From the NCBI GenBank assembly GCA_003255065.1, contig QAOA01001288.1, positions 300,530-364,529 on the forward strand: 64,000 nt of DNA, read 5' to 3'. This DNA comes from Cercis canadensis. Taxonomy: Eukaryota; Streptophyta; Magnoliopsida; Fabales; Fabaceae. Position numbers and translations under genes: made by a program. Shown in pieces: positions 49,289-61,646 of the stretch (its first letter is position 1; each line of letters starts with the position of its first letter). The notes beneath the pieces were generated by a model, which saw only the letters and a program-made list of their open reading frames with translations, did no database searches and had not been told where the DNA came from.

Positions 49289-52200
49289 ATGACCGTGGAG
49301 ACTAGAATGGATGATCCCAGAGACCAGTTTCCTGTAGGAATGCGTGTTCTTGCCGTTGACGATGATCCTACTTGTCTCTTGGTGTTGGAAACTCTGCTTC
49401 GAAGATGTCAATATCACGGTTTGCTTCTTCTACTTTCTGTTTCTCCTTCTTTTTTTTTTTTTTGTGAGATTGCGGATTTGGGTTTTTTATATGTACTTTG
49501 TTCTTTAGATTTTGAGGTTCACTTCACTTGGCGTTTCTCTGAAGAATCTGTTGTTCGTTTGATAATTTGATGTTCGACTACGAATATTCTATTAATCAAT
49601 TGTATGCAGGGTCGTTTAGTCAATATCAGGCTTAATTTGCTGTCGACCCCTCCTCCCTCACTTTGTTCAATGTTAATTTTCTTGCACATGTTTAATATTG
49701 TTTCTGAGTTGCTGGGTTCTATAGTAGGTTCCTCTGTTAATTAACATATTTTTCTTGGTCTATTGACTGGACAAAGTTTGTAGTTTTTTTATGCTTCGAA
49801 GTTCTTCTTTTTCTTTCTCTGTTCTCACCCTTCTTCCTTGCTGTATCTAGCTTTTATTCATTTGCCCCCTCTTTATTGAATTTCTCTTTTTGTTTGGCTT
49901 TCAAAGATTAAATCCCGTGTAAACTATTGGCTTCATAAGGTGTATGATCTAACTGTTTGCCTATGGAGAAGGCTTGTGATTATTTTATAGATTGGAAAAT
50001 TTCTCTGTTTGACATTCCGCAACTGTGGTTGTGTTCTTGGTGTATCTGAAATACAAGCATGTACTCTTTTAGAAGAATGATATTTACTTTAGTTATGTGG
50101 ATGGTGGAGTTTGCAGTAACGACAACTAGTCAGGCAACAACGGCATTGAAGATGTTGAGAGAAAACAAAGATAAGTTTGACCTGGTCATCAGTGATGTTC
50201 ATATGCCAGACATGGATGGATTTAAGCTGCTTGAGCTTGTGGGCCTTGAGATGGACCTCCCTGTCATAAGTAAGAAGGAAACTGCAATTTCCACGCCGCC
50301 CCTTCCCCCTCTTCTTTCTGCATTTTTCTTCCAATTATTGTTATTGATGAATAATGAACTTAGGTATTTGGGATTTTTAGAGTTCAAAAAATGAGATTTT
50401 GGTTTTCAAATGTTGTCTGCAAATATATTTTACTACATTTTTTGGTTACTTTTTAATAATCCTACCAAAGATATGTAATGTGTTGGATCTTGTTTTTGAG
50501 AGTAAGAAAGAACTTGTGCTGATTAAATTTAAGTTTCAGAGTTGATTTGACTTGGTTAAATATGAAATTTTGATGGAAGTTTTGAGGTCTTATGTACTGC
50601 TGCTTCATTTGGTTGTTTTGATGATGGTTTGATGTTATATTATAATATGTTTGTTTCAGTGTTGTCTGCAAACGGTGACCCGAAGCTGGTGATGAAGGGA
50701 ATAACTCATGGAGCTTGTGATTATCTGCTGAAACCTGTTCGAATTGAGGAGCTAAAGAACATTTGGCAGCATGTAATCAGGAGGAAGAAGTTTGACGCAA
50801 AGGATCGGAACAATGCTGGCAACCAAGATAAAGCTCATTCTGGTAGCGGCAATGGATTAGGGTCAGCAGGTACTGGAAATTCAGATCAAATTGGAAAGCT
50901 GACCAAGAAAAGGAAGGATCAGGATGAAGAAGAAGATGAAGAAAATGAGAATGGTCATGAAAATGACGACCCCTCGACCCAGAAGAAGCCTAGAGTTGTT
51001 TGGTCTGTGGAGCTGCACCGCAAGTTTGTTGCTGCTGTTAATCAGTTAGGCATTGATAGTATGTTCTTCACCCTTTTGTCTACTATAGAGGACGATAATT
51101 ATCATAATTTTTATAATTTGATACAAGAAGTTCATCAAGATTTGTTTCTTGTTTTATTTTGGCAAGATTTTTATGAATGATTTGGGTTGACGATGTTAGC
51201 AATCTCTATTTTCAGAATATTTATGTGATATTATAATTCTTTCCAGAATTATTATTAGGACTTGAATTGTTGTTCCTTATTATAAGTATCTTTGGGGTGA
51301 ATATGAATATCATTCCGTGTTCTGAATGCTGAATTGGTCAAATCTTATGCCATACCATGAAGTTTTCCATCAAGGAAAATACGTGTGAGCCTCACATTAG
51401 TGTTCTTTTGGTGGCAGAGGCTGTACCAAAGAAAATTCTTGATTTGATGAATGTTGACAAGCTTACAAGAGAGAATGTAGCAAGCCATCTCCAGGTACTT
51501 TTCTAATCCTTTCTGCTTGAGGTCGATATGATCTTCAGCTTTTCATTCAGGGAGCCTAACTGGTTTATCTATGGCTGCAGAAATATAGGCTTTATCTGAA
51601 GAGAATTAGCTGTGTGGCAAACCAACAGGCTAATATGGTGGCAGCTTTAGGTAGTGCAGATCCATCCTATTTGAGAATGAGTTCTCTGAGTGGGCTTGGA
51701 CATTTACAAACACTGAATGGTTCTGGCCAGTTTCAGAACAATGTTTTCAGATCCTTCCCACCTAGTGGGATGATTGGTAGATTGAACACTCCTGCTGGTC
51801 TTGGTGTGCATGGGTTGCCTTCTTCTGGAATTCTTCCGTTGGGTCATGGCCAAAATTTAAACAATTCCATGAATGATCCACTCAAGTTTCCGTCAACCAT
51901 AGTTGGTGGTAATCAGAATGCTAGTGCAATTCAGGGAATGCCAGTGTCTATAGGGCTTGATCAATTACGACAAAATAAGGCCATTACTTCTGTTGAAGAC
52001 CTGACCACTGGTATTGATGATAAAACAATTTTGGGCATCCCAAATAAACTAACAGATCCAAGAGCGCGCACACCACTTGTGGGTGTCACAAATAACTCGT
52101 TGATGTTAGAAACACATCCTCAAGGCACACAAGGGGGTAGAGGATATGAGAATCTATCTTCAGTAGCCTCTCAACATTCAGAATTTTCTTTATCTTTACT

Positions 52201-54296
52201 GGATCATGGTAGGTGTAGTGATAATTGGTCAACTGCTGTGCAGTCATCTGGGATCCACCCAAATTCTTCTTACCCATCCACTCAATGTTTTAGACAGGCT
52301 GCTATACCTCCTACAGATAACATGCCTTCTACACCCTTGCATGTGGGAAATCCAAGTGCTGCTTCATCCATCACTTCACTCTCCACTCAATCCCATGATT
52401 CAATAACAGATATGCACTCCCAAGGACCCATTTTTACTAATACACCTGCCCAAATAAGCAGTAATGCCCCATTTCAAGGCTGGGACGACCATAATCAGGA
52501 TGCTAATTACCATTCAATGAACTCTCTCATTCCTGCAAATGGTGCTGTTGGTCCCTCAGGGCATGCTCCAATAAACTCAGCTTTCCACAGGAACTTGGAC
52601 TTTAATTTTGGTGACCTTTTACAGATGAAGCATGATGAGGTGACGAAACCAGCTAAAGAGACCCTATTGAAACCAAATCAGGGGTATAACACGGACCAAC
52701 AGAAGGCACGACACAGTCGCATCTCTAATAACCTTGGTTCATTGGAAGACTTGGTCAGTGCAATGATGAAACAGGTACTAACATTTATGCAGTAGTACGA
52801 GGGTTTTCCCAGAGATGTTTCTCTATGATTCTTATTTTTAACATATTAACTACGAGCAATCCTTGCATACTTTAGTCACATTTTTGGGTAGATACCATAA
52901 AAAAACATGGCATTGACAGCTTTTCTTAAGTTGATTAATTGATGCTCAAATTTAATTTAATTTTATTGAATATAGCATTTGATAAGAATATTTATTGGGG
53001 ATTCTGAGTGTATAAACAATATGGCATTTGATTGTGCACTTGCATGAGGCAGATGATAGATTTAAGCCCTTCCAACTGCTACAGAGCTAAACAAGTAGGT
53101 GAGTGTGGTATTATGGGATATCCTGTTCCCTGAACAACAAAACGATTCCTTTGATATTTGTTATATCCACACCAAATAAGCTACTTTAAAATGGCATTTA
53201 TTCGAAACCTACCAACATGATTGTAACAGCATTCTATGCCTAAATAACATGTTCTGTATTTTTTAACTTCCGTGCTCCCCCTCCTTCTCTACTATTTTTT
53301 TTGACATTAATATTTGTGATTTGATTGAAACAAATTAGAAGGCAGAACCTTGTTCTCTCTCCCTCTCTCCCTCTATCTCTTTGTCCTCTACCATATGCTC
53401 AACTGCATGATGTAGAGTTGATCTTATATTTTATATGGGCAAATGCTGAGCATATTCAATACTTCTACTGTAGCATTTTAGAGTCTGTATGAGTAGTTAT
53501 GTTCAACTTTTAGAGGAAATGGTTGACTAGATTGTGAGGATGTTTTAGTTTTGCCATCACAGTTGTGGTACTCTGCAAGAAATTATCATCATGGCCTCTT
53601 CATCATGTTGGGACTTAGTCCATTCTATCTAGAACAGTAGTATCCCTTCACATTGTTTGGAGACCCTTTTTTTGCAATGACAATGCTGTTCTGAATATCT
53701 TGTCAATGTCCTTGCTTTGAATTTTGAGGTTATCTTTTGTACCGTCTTTTTTTTTTTTGGTAAAATGTCTCTTCCTGTTCTTGCGTGATCACCAATAATG
53801 CTGTCATGTTGGCTCATATTGGCCACTAAAAGTCTATCAGTGTCACATTCTTACCTGGCCAGTCATACTGCTGTTTCACATTAGTGAACACATATTGAAA
53901 GTACAGTTGGCCCACTTTAAATGGGAGATATACAGCTAACAGCATTATCACAGATGTCTTATATGCTACAGAATTCCTTCAAAGGATTTTGATATTTGAA
54001 TGTTTTATATCATTGTTTACTATGCTAGTCTTGAGTGCAGTCTATCTGGTTTCTGCTATTCTGACTTTATCTGGCATATTAAAATTGATCTCTACATAAT
54101 TATTTACTATATATGCTGGTCTTTAGTACAGTCTATGTTTGCTGATGCTTTGAATGTTGAATTTAGCACCTAACCTAAATATTTTCCTTTTCATCACATT
54201 TAATACCATGGTTATGTTATGCAGGAACAAAATAATGTGAAGTTAATGGAAGGAGAGTTCATATGCGATAGTTACTCTGGTGGGACATCTATGTGA
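49289..54296 (+). CDS. ARR12-like: Type-B cytokinin response regulator (ARR10/ARR12 type)
   Basis: A nuclear transcription factor at the end of the cytokinin phosphorelay: histidine kinases and HPt proteins phosphorylate its receiver, which frees the GARP domain to bind DNA. Six coding exons: 49289-49418, 50117-50269, 50660-51058, 51418-51494, 51581-52774 and 54225-54296; all introns GT-AG, phases closing to 674 residues. The receiver (about 17-135) has the acidic pocket DDD at 24-26, phospho-acceptor Asp70 in [12 protein letters not shown] and Lys119 in LLKPVR. A KKRK-rich acidic linker follows. The GARP/MYB-like B-motif (about 204-263) reads [19 protein letters not shown], then [19 protein letters not shown]. 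The C-terminal half is Gln/Asn/Ser-rich, as in activation domains. The receiver sequence CQYHVTTT...[12 protein letters not shown] is closer to ARR10/ARR12 than to ARR1/2. The start MTVETRMDD matches family starts. AATAAA signals lie at 54560-54565 and 54581-54586. Confidence 0.96.
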
Positions 54297-54848
54297 ATGT
54301 GAAGGAGCAAGTTTGGCAGCATAAGCATGATATGCTTGTGGATGAGTTTTGTAGAGTGTGATTCAAATCTCCCTTTATTATGTTGGCACTCTTGTCTTAG
54401 TTTTCTGTAGGCTGCAGCTGCTTTAGAATATTTCTTCCATTAAGGCCATTTTCAATTGATGAGAACGCATTGTTGTCTGTGGGCCCGATAACGCATTATG
54501 GAGTTAATCATGTCCTTGGTGTAGATATGCTTTGCTAACAAAAATGTTAGTGATCCATTAATAAAGGTAATTTTGCTGACAATAAAGAAGGGATTCCCCC
54601 AATTAAGAAATGGGAATGTTTTGGCATATTAAATGAAACTGCTTTCATTCATTTATTATTTATAGCAATAAACGGCTTCTAGTATGCTATAAATGTAACC
54701 TTACCAAACGACATTCCGAGATTGCTTTTTTCTAGCAACCCTGTTAAACAAAAATAATAATACTGTATATACTATCATTTCCTAGTTATTTTCTCATGGA
54801 ACAAGTGAAATGCTTCCCTACCATCACCTTAACACCATCAAATTCTTT
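54297..54848. other. Shared 3' region of two convergent genes
   Basis: 552 bases between the stop codons of the plus-strand response regulator and the minus-strand BAHD gene. It holds plus-strand AATAAA at 54560 and 54581, and TTTATT on the plus strand near 54652 that reads AATAAA for the minus-strand gene. The two 3' UTRs may overlap. Confidence 0.6.
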
Positions 54849-57523
54849 CTATTGGCCTCTGACAAGAAAGTAATCAGAAAAAGCACTTGTGGTCTCTGCC
54901 TCTAAACCGATTCTGACATCAATGCTGCTATTATCATTAGGATTCTGCATGAAGTATGCAACCTGTGGAATTGGAGAGGCCAGAGGAGAAGCATAAGCTG
55001 CTTTTCCATGAAAGAAGTCAACATTATGGAATGGCATTCTGGTCCAATCAGAAACTAAGGTTAGCTCCTTCAAAGGAGGAAGAGTAGCTCCTGGTCCTTC
55101 AAGTGCATCAACGTATGTTTTCACATAATCGTGGTTAACAGCGTTCTTGGCTTCTCTTACTTTCTTAATCACACTTTCATGGGTTGCCTCCTCCAATTCT
55201 TTCACTGTCATCATAACAGAGGCAAGTACATAAGCATTTCCGCTGAAACCTCTTGGTAATGGAGGCACCATCTTGTTCCTTGTGTCAACTGCGAATTGCA
55301 AGCATACCATCTTTTCTTTCCTCAGTCCTAAAGCTTTGGTCCTTGCCTAAATTCAAATAAGCATTGCATGAAATGTAGTATTTATTAAAAACTAAATAAA
55401 AATTGTATTGCCCAGATTATCATAAGAATAACATTTTTAAAAAAATTAATGGTCAATGTTTATTGTTTTTCACCGATTAAATATAGCATGTAATTAATAT
55501 TTTATAGATGTCAACAAAAATATGAATTTTTATGAGATAAGTATGATCTACATGTACAAAATCTTTATATGTATTTACTATTTACCTAGCCCACACCCCG
55601 CCAATTAATTTGTGAAATGTCTATGAAGAGAAATTGTCTATTTATCATTATTAAAATCAGTTGTATGAGATTATACTAACACTACATAATTCACTAGCAG
55701 TATGTCCAGTGGACCCCATGTTCATTGTTGACAAATGAAGTCTTGTGTCGTTTTGTAGCTTGCTAGGTTTACTGGTATATGGTATTTTTGTCTACAAATT
55801 TAGTTAGCTGAATTAGTAATAACGATTTGCCAGATTTTCTTTTACCATAATGAACTCAGACAATCTTACTGTAGGAAAAGTAACTGAGAAATAAAGTTAC
55901 CTTCCAAAGGTGAGTTGCAAGAACCTCAAACGTTGAGAAGGGAAGGGAACCTCTAATGGGAACATGTTTCCTCTTCAAGTAATCTATCATTGCACCGCTC
56001 AGATGATAGGTCCTAAGAACACAGTTCTTTTGATCCCAGCGTCCAATTTGCAGAGGAAAATCTTTTTGTTCATTCGCTGCTTGCATTATGAGATGATAAA
56101 GATGCTCTATTGCTGTAGCCCTTGTCTCCTGCTGATTTAAATTTGAGTTTGTAGGCAAATTTGTAGACCCTTTGGGGGCTTGACCATTACCACTTAGTAG
56201 TATCCCTCTCTCATGCACTGGTTTTTGCAGCTCACTGACCCCTTTCCCTTTGAAAATTGCAGAACTAGAAGCCCATGCACTCAAGAAATCATAGGTTGCT
56301 GGTCCGTCAAATAATGAGTGGCTCGTGCCAATACCGATTGAATACCCTCCACAGCCAAATTTTGTCACCTGCATATTCCACAACGTAATTCCAACTAAAC
56401 CATTTAGATTTTTTTTCTCTTAGAAAAGAAACTGGGTTTAACCACTTCTTCATTTCTCTCCCTTTTTGTTTGCTAATGATCTTAATTTTCATTTTTTTTT
56501 TCCCCATTTAGTGGCTCAAGTTACCCCTTGGTTAGTTAGTTAGGGGACTTTGAATTGAAGAGGACAATATTTCCAACTTCACCGTCTTTTGCTTTCATTT
56601 TCGTGAATTAAAACTAGCTTAAAAATCATAAGCAAGTTTGAGAAATCAAGAAGTTGTGACACCGTTATTGTCCACTTTGAAGGGAACATGTTCTCATATA
56701 TTAATCAGCAAGATTGAACAGCCTGTGGCCTTCTGTTTCTATATTTATATAACACAAACATTCTCACCATTTCTTTATTCTTGGTGAAGAGTTTATGTAC
56801 AAGGACGTAGGAGATGGTACACAATCGGAAAAAGCGCTACAAATTAATCAATTAAGGATCAGACAAAGAAAAGGGCAGAAAACCCTAAGGAAGACAATTG
56901 GACCAGGGATTTGTTTAGGTGGTTGGGAAGGGTGAGAATTTACATAGGGATTTTAGATTCAAGTGGTAATAATGACTTGCTGATGTACCAAGAAGAAAAA
57001 AAAGAAAAAAAACCCTAAGATTAAGGAGTTGATGAAATTTAATTGTACAGTCTATGTTGATGTATCTCACCTGAGCAACAAGAAGAGGCATGTTGGAGAA
57101 ATTGGCATCAAAAGGAGGCTTATAGACCAGGTTCTCAAAAAAATCATTGTACTGAGAGAGGTGTCCAAGTTGAGAGATTTTGAGTGGGGTGTGTGCTTCC
57201 ACTAGTATTGCACCTTGGTTGTTGCACCACAGGTTGAGCCTTCCATCACTTTGGTTCAGCGTCAACCTACCCGCAGCCGGGTACCAAACAGTCAAGGTCT
57301 CTTCCAAGCCAGATTTCAAGCTGTTGAAAACTGACTTGAGGGACAAATCCTTGAAAGCCTGAGATGGGTTATAAAATAACACCAAGTACATAAGAGTGGG
57401 ACACTGCCTATCTAAATTTGAGAGCTGTAAAACCCTTTGAGGCTGCAAAAGCTTGGGATTCACAGCCACAACTCTTGAAAGGGAAACTGTACTGTTTGGA
57501 TGATTCTCATATCGTGTATTCAT
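54849..57523 (-). CDS. BAHD-family acyltransferase, possibly BAT1-like
   Basis: A soluble acyl-CoA-dependent O- or N-acyltransferase of specialised or hormone metabolism. Coding exons on the minus strand: 57071-57523, 55901-56368 and 54849-55346. The introns are GT-AG and fall between codons; the product is 472 residues, a normal BAHD length. The catalytic HxxxD motif is intact as HSLFD (168-172) within GIGTSHSLFDG. The structural DFGWG motif, normally near the C-terminus, is replaced by DFFHG at about 417-421 (VDFFHGKA). Other family signs are LSNLDRQCP with MYLVLFY, TVWYPAAGRL, FSTFEVLATHLWK and FAVDTRNKMVPPLPRGFSGNAYV. Overall style suggests the brassinosteroid-related acyltransferase (BAT1) branch, but that is from memory and not firm. 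The substrate cannot be deduced. A TATA-like ATATATA lies at 57569-57575, 46 bases upstream of the start. Confidence 0.93.
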
Positions 57524-60500
57524 GATTAAAAGATGGCTAATTAATCTTGTGTATATTTGGCAGTAGAGATATATAGAAGGTGAAGGCTAAATGCAAATAG
57601 CTATACGAAGATATATATAGAAGAGATTTAGATTAGTCCTAATATATATAATTCTTGGCGGTGAGCTTGTTGGAGGTGTTCATATAATTAATAAGAATGT
57701 TAAGTTATGCTTAATTATGCGTCTTGTTTATTATATAGTTAATCCTTTGCATGGTACTGTTTGTGTACAAAAGGAATTCTGGTGAGACGCCGACTGTATT
57801 ATCTGGCTCCCACTGCTCATTGAAAACGACCTACTACCAGTCTATGCCATACATATGATTAATATTATCATTTATCAATTGGTGTGAGCATAGCATAGGC
57901 GCGTCTGCCTTCTGGGGTCTTCACTTCATGGACATGCAATTGGGAATTAATGGCAAGCCCTAGCTAGTTAATTTGTGATTTGTTGGGACAAAATTCATGT
58001 ATCACATCGTAAGTTAATTAGAACCTTCAAGCCAGATAAAATGTTACGCTAATTACCAAGAGGAAACAAGGTTTGGGCCGTTTGGCATATGAGCACGTCA
58101 CATCTAATGAGTAGAAAAATTAATGTACTCCAACTCTCCTACTTTACAGATATTGTCACAAGTTTAAGAGTCTGAAAATTATTTGGTGAAATATAGTGAT
58201 CAGTCCTGTGTTTCTCTCTTGAAATTATATAAGCTTCTGAAGAAACAACATCACATTAATTTAAGAACCGAGTAATTAAACCACCCAGCTAGCTAGTTAG
58301 AGGTTAATTTTATCATCAAGAATCATCCTAGTAGTAGTTGGCATATTGCACTAGCTATATGTACACTATAATTCACTGCAGACAACGATAATTTTAAGAG
58401 GTATCACTGTGAATTAAAGCCGGTTATTTTGATAAAGAAATAAAAACAGGAAAGAAGGCCCACGATAATTGCTTATTTAGCTTATGGTTGTTCGTTGTAA
58501 GATTTAATGATATTCTATGTAATCTGTACACTAACGTTAATAAAGCTCACACAGAAAACAATGACAACAAAGGCAACAAAAAACTAAGCTTTCTTTTTGT
58601 TTTCTTTGAGCTGAGGATGAAAGAAAGCAAAGAGATGTGGGGTTGAAGCTTGTTGGAAAAACAGGTTGGCATGTCTAAGAGAGAGAGAGAGTGAGGGTGA
58701 GGGTGAGGGTTAGGGGGAGGTGGGTAGGGAAGTTGCTGTTAGTAGGCAAAGCATGCGTGCACTTGAAGCCCAGGCTTGTCTCTTCTTGTCCCTAACTTTA
58801 CCAGCATTTGCCTCATTTCCAGGTTTCTACTTTTGAACTTGTTTTTTCCTCATCTTCTATCATCCACCCTTTTCCTTTCCTTCCTGGCTTTCTATATATT
58901 GTTTAGTCTTCTTTTGGCAGTGCCTGTGGAGTGGCTAGCTTCTCTCTACTTGCAGGTGTATAATCGCCATTATTGAGCATTAGGGGGATGTATTCCTTTA
59001 CGCTACTTGTAGTGTGCTTGAAGCTTTTGAATTATGGACTCATTTGTTTACATAAATGTACACTTGACAATGCATGCATGTTTATGTAAAATGTACATCT
59101 GCATGCATGAGTACAAGAAAAAATTCATTCAGGCTACCTTGGTAAAATGCAAAGAGAATTTCTATATATTTACCTGCCATTTATTTACATACTACTATAA
59201 ATATTATCATGTCTTCACCTAAAGTCTAAACTAATTAAAAAATTCTATTCAAATTTCAGATATATAATCTCTTTAAAACTTTAATTTTACAACTCAAATG
59301 TTACACAACAATGTACGTTAATGTGCAACTATCATTATTCAACTATTTTTTTCATAAAACCCTTTTTATTTCAAGTAATAAAAATTCAATAGTTTCTTTA
59401 AGATTATACAACTACAGATCAAAACATTAATTTCAATCTTTCTCTCTCTTTTACCATTTTAATTAATTCTTGCTTGGCATTTTATGGGTGCTACGGCAAA
59501 GAAAATCTGGATTCCAGTCCATGCAATTGATTCTTTTTTTGTACCAAAGACTAATTAATAACACAATAATAAAATGAATAAAATGGAGTCTCAATTAATA
59601 ATCTCATTTAGCACTATATTTTACCTAGCATAGCATCCAAATTCGTCGAATCCAAGCGTACGGTCTTAACGTCTAAACGAATTCTATTCTAGATGTAAAT
59701 TCTAAAGCAGTGGCTCTCAGAAGTCATATGTATTATTATTATTATTATAATTATATATAATGCATTTCGTTTTCTAATATTCCCTATACCTATAGTCGTG
59801 TTTGTAATTCGTTTTCTTCTTAATTAATCAAAGATGCCAAGTCTTTGTTTAGGTGAAGCGACTATGATTCTTCTTAATTAATCAAACATTAATTTTATAC
59901 GCCAGAATTGAATAGTAATACTAGGAATTTATTCTCACTCAACACCTTTTGAAATTTTGCGTGCGTGGTACATTTATCAAATCCAATGTACATTACACAC
60001 ACGCATTATATATAAAGGTATATCTTTGCGTCATGTATGCATGTATGTATTATCTTTTTGCTTCACTCAAATCCCATTTGTATGTCATATCATAACTTAT
60101 ATCTTTATATTAGGACTTTAAATAACAATAAGAAGAAGAAGAAGAAGAAGAAGAAAGATTATTCTATGAGCGGCTCTTTCTACTTTACGCGTGGATATGA
60201 AGAATTTTTCGCGCATGCATGAGCATGAAGCAGTGCATATTTTTAACAGTTTTATAATTAATTCCATCAATATTTAGATATGATGTATTTAATAATAAGG
60301 AGAGGAATAGATGTCTTAACTTAATTAGTTTCTGGTTTGAACAGATTCATTCCGAGGAAGGGAAAACATGAAGAGATTCCATTCATTTCATGTCAGCTAT
60401 CTTTCTCTGTGTGTACTAAAAGACATAACCAGTTAATGGCTGCTGTTAAAATTGTTGGCGCTTTCAACCTCAAAGTAGCAAAATGGATCAAATTCTGTGT

Positions 60501-61646
60501 TTAGCAAGTTTTGATTCTATTTCTACTTAGCTATCAAGTGAGACTTTGAATTGAGGAGTGAGTGAGAAAAAGGGCAAAGAAAAAGTCCTTCTCAGCACTC
60601 TTCTATGTGCTGGGTAAGTTACAAGTGAGTTCTGAACTGCACAACTTATGATAGAGAAATCATTATTCAGTTATTTTAGTTCACAAGAGAGAAGATATCA
60701 ATTTGGTGGAGAGTGGAGGGGAGAGGTGCACATAGTCAAGTCAATGGCTGAAAGTTAGACATTGACGTATCAAAGTAATTTATAATAAAGTCACCAGCAG
60801 AGCAGAACCCATGCCGCATGGGATGGGAAGGCTTCTCTTTCTATAATAATATTCAATTAACTAGGACAACGTACTTGTCTTGTTGTCCAATGTTTTTCCT
60901 TTGCCTTTCCTCTCTATTCATTCTTCACTCTTGTAACCAAAAGAACCACAACCAAAATTCAATTTAAAGAAGACATTCATGCCCCCATAAATCTTTGGGA
61001 GAATGTCTTAAAGTAATAAATTTGAATATATGTTTAATTTGGTTATTTATATGATGAAATGATTAAAATATTCTTTAAATTATATAATATCATATGTAAA
61101 ACATAATTATTTCATCTAATATATAATTATCAAACATAATTACCTTATATTAAATAAAATAATTACACATTTTTATATATAATAACTCCATAACTCAAAA
61201 TATACTTAAATTATTTTATTATGTAAATGACTACAATAATTTCATATAAGGACTTGTTTCAAATGGATTGAATGAAATTTCAACATGCCTCTCATATTTG
61301 CATTTTATAAAAAAATTATATGTTCTAACATATTTTAACTTAATTTTTTAAGATCTTTATAACGATACCAAAATTATTAGATAAATTCTATCCGAATTCA
61401 CCAAATTGAGATGAGAGTAACGCTACCCCTTTGTCGCCATATGAAAAACGTCCTGTTAATCAAACCGCTACCCTTAGCACGGGTAGCATAGAACGCCACT
61501 TTCTAGCAACTTATATGAACACTAAAGCAGGGAATTTTTTAACTGCTGCAAATGCCGGCTTCTTCCATATTAATCTAGTATTCTTCTAATACATTAATGC
61601 AGAAAGGTATGAGTATGACAGCTATCTTTATATGGTATAATTACGT
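57524..61646. other. Intergenic, 4.1 kb, no gene seen
   Basis: Holds the BAHD promoter at its left end and the PKL 3' UTR at its right. 58680-58725 is purine-rich, with GAGAGA followed by GTGAGGG units. An AAG microsatellite lies at 60130-60155. 61000-61390 is very AT-rich. No domain, tRNA fold or transposon end was recognised. Confidence 0.45.
60130..60155. repeat. (AAG)8-9 microsatellite
   Basis: Near-perfect trinucleotide run of 26 bases. Confidence 0.9.

Noticed and set aside
58689-58725. Telomere-like GTGAGGG/GTTAGGG units
   Set aside because: Only a few degenerate units within a purine-rich tract; plant telomere repeat is TTTAGGG in long arrays.
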